Assembly: GCF_000717875.1 (NCBI RefSeq)
Contig: NZ_JOCT01000029.1
Span: 1-64,000, forward strand
Source of the DNA: Streptomyces sp. NRRL S-455
GTDB taxonomy: Bacteria; Actinomycetota; Actinomycetes; Streptomycetales; Streptomycetaceae
Direction of reading: 5' to 3'
DNA length: 64,000 nucleotides
A program made the translations under genes and the position numbers. Below the pieces are notes generated by a model. The model was not told the origin of the DNA. It made no database searches and worked only from the letters and a program-made list of their open reading frames with translations. How positions within the stretch are numbered: position 1 is the first letter of the stretch; every line of letters starts with the position of its first letter. This document shows, one piece after another, positions 62,987 through 64,000 of this stretch.

Positions 62987-63345
62987 CCCTCGTTCCTCGC
63001 TTCCTTGATCGGCAGTTGCAGCGGCGGCCGGATGCAGTGCACCCACCGCGCCGGCGCGCACTTGCCCGCGCGTTCGACGGGCCAGGGCTTCGCCTCCCGG
63101 CCGCACCGGGGGCAGACGTACAGCCACGTCCCGTCCTCGTTGCGCTGCGGGTGACGTCCGGCGTCCTTGTTGGCGCGCATCCGCTGCGCAACCCCGAACA
63201 GGACACCCGCCGCGCGGCACTCCACGCGGCCCGCCGCGACCAGCTTCGGCACGTTGCCCTTGTGCCGGTACAACTTCCCCGTGGCGGTGAACGAGGCGTA
63301 GTTGCCGCACAGCGGGCACGTCCCGCCGCTGCTCGCCCGGCCCAC
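62983..63345 (-). CDS. zinc-ribbon protein, 120 aa
   Basis: GTG start at 63345. CPLCGNYASF near the N-terminus and CPRCGREAKP near residue 78 suggest one or two zinc ribbons, with basic residues between. Ends IKEARNEG, again the translated leader cassette of the next gene. No family was recognised. Confidence 0.75.
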   Translation of the reverse strand: MGRASSGGTCPLCGNYASFTATGKLYRHKGNVPKLVAAGRVECRAAGVLFGVAQRMRANKDAGRHPQRNEDGTWLYVCPRCGREAKPWPVERAGKCAPARWVHCIRPPLQLPIKEARNEG

Positions 63346-63348
63346 CGC

Positions 63349-63594
63349 TCAGCCCTCCGCCGGTGCCGGGTGCTGCTCGATGACGGCTCGAATCGCCTTC
63401 ACCGACGAGGCCCTGACGAGCCGGAGAATCTCCGCGTAGTCGCCGGCCTGCTCCTCGATGGCCTTGATGCGCTTGCCGAGGGTGCTGGCCCGGGGCCCGG
63501 CGGGCAGGGTCAGCCACTCCTCGCGCAGCGTCTCGGCCTTGGCGGCGAGCTGCGCCCGGCGCAGATCCAGCTCGGCTATCGTTCGTGCGTTCAC
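63349..63594 (-). CDS. helical coiled-coil protein, 81 aa
   Basis: GTG 63594 overlaps the upstream stop; GGAGGCCGACC upstream. A long amphipathic region (ARTIAELDLRRAQLAAKAE, TLGKRIKAIEEQAGDYAEI) predicts a two-helix coiled coil. Function unknown. Confidence 0.75.
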   Translation of the reverse strand: MNARTIAELDLRRAQLAAKAETLREEWLTLPAGPRASTLGKRIKAIEEQAGDYAEILRLVRASSVKAIRAVIEQHPAPAEG

Positions 63595-63776
63595 CGGTCG
63601 GCCTCCGTCTCTTTGCACCCCGGGCAGTAGTCCCGTCCGCCACGCTTGCTGACCCAGCCTGCGCGCTTCGCGTCTCGGCGAGCCTCCGTCACGGTGGCGG
63701 CCGACGGAACGGTGCTGCTGTCGAACATCTCGTGACAGCCGTTGCAGCGCAGGAATGCCCTTACGAACACGGTCAC
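63591..63776 (-). CDS. zinc-ribbon protein, 61 aa
   Basis: GTG 63776 overlaps the preceding stop (GTGA). CNGCHEMFDSS and YCPGCKETEADR form a four-Cys zinc ribbon with a helix (EARRDAKRAGW). Similar to short anti-restriction or recombinase-associated ribbons, but no family can be assigned. Confidence 0.75.
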   Translation of the reverse strand: MTVFVRAFLRCNGCHEMFDSSTVPSAATVTEARRDAKRAGWVSKRGGRDYCPGCKETEADR

Positions 63777-64000
63777 CGTGCGGCCCTCCGCTCCCGGTAG
63801 ATCTCGTACGCGTCCGCGTAGGAGTCCGTGCGGTCGGTCTCGATGTACCACCGGGCGAAGCCCCGGCCCACGAAGATGCCGCTCCGTTCGGCCCACCGTT
63901 CGATCTTGGCGGGCGACACCAGCCACGCGGCGTACGCCTCGGCGTAGCTGTCCGTCCGACCGGTGTCCTCGTACCACTTGGGGAAGCCGGCGTCCGGCTT
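63773..64000 (-). CDS. protein with tandem RWYxxTxRTDSYAxAY repeats, start outside window
   Basis: The visible C-terminal 75 residues contain two copies of a motif, KWYEDTGRTDSYAEAY and RWYIETDRTDSYADAY, 47 residues apart. The frame is open to the window edge, so the number of repeats is unknown. No family was recognised. Confidence 0.75.
   Translation of the reverse strand, partial: KPDAGFPKWYEDTGRTDSYAEAYAAWLVSPAKIERWAERSGIFVGRGFARWYIETDRTDSYADAYEIYRERRAAR

Overview
The window is about 64 kb of a GC-rich, tightly packed genome. It encodes a portal, a MuF/protease fusion, a major capsid protein, a major tail protein, a frameshifting tail chaperone, a tape measure, a lysis cassette and a large terminase. 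It also carries a tyrosine integrase and a ParAB pair. A WhiB protein, an Rpf/NlpC/LysM protein and many actinobacterial zinc-knuckle proteins point to an actinobacterial host, most likely Streptomyces. I read it as most of a temperate siphovirus, or a phage-plasmid, cut at both window edges.

Layout. (1) 1-14.6 kb, plus strand: about 25 small accessory genes, mostly of unknown function, with a C5-cytosine methyltransferase, an FtsK-gamma-like winged-helix protein and a tRNA-like element; the parAB operon (10.6-12.15 kb) runs the other way. (2) 14.9 kb: a WhiB-like regulator with an added zinc ribbon, then back-to-back terminators where the two arms converge. (3) 15.5-40 kb, minus strand: glycosyltransferase, lysis genes, tail fibres, tail tip, tape measure, gpG/gpGT, connectors, major tail protein, major capsid protein, MuF/protease and portal. 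(4) 40.2-51 kb: accessory and control genes. These include a two-gene ATP-grasp RiPP (graspetide) locus, a GntR regulator with a divergent partner, the integrase, a DUF3560-like protein, a holin-like protein and a P4-type primase/helicase-like protein. (5) 51-57.6 kb: terminase with an intein, a secreted Rpf/NlpC-P60/LysM hydrolase, a triple LuxR-HTH protein, an RmlB-like sugar-nucleotide dehydratase and a candidate small terminase. (6) 57.6-64 kb: a CmoA-like methyltransferase, an asparagine-synthetase-like amidotransferase, a second C5-cytosine methyltransferase and a ParB-like protein in one overlapping operon, followed by a string of small zinc-ribbon genes.

One control element ties the accessory regions together. 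At about 16 places, on both arms, an AT-rich palindrome centred on TTAATTAA lies just upstream of a gene. In most copies it contains a -10-like TTTAAT or TTTAGT hexamer 17-18 bases after a TTG-type -35. In four left-arm copies the -35 is the loop of a perfect GC hairpin, so terminator, promoter and probable operator are interleaved. Most of these genes also share a double Shine-Dalgarno leader (AAGGAA-n-GAGGAA-n-CGACC-ATG). This looks like a regulon under one repressor, which could not be identified.

The strongest candidate for an undescribed system is the graspetide locus at 40.6-42.0 kb. It holds a 90-residue precursor with two copies of a 14-residue core, an overlapping ATP-grasp ligase gene, and its own copy of the regulated promoter. 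Runners-up are the promoter/operator network, the sugar/amidotransferase/methyltransferase set, the terminase intein with an out-of-frame zinc-finger ORF, and a nested inverted repeat at 20.2 kb.
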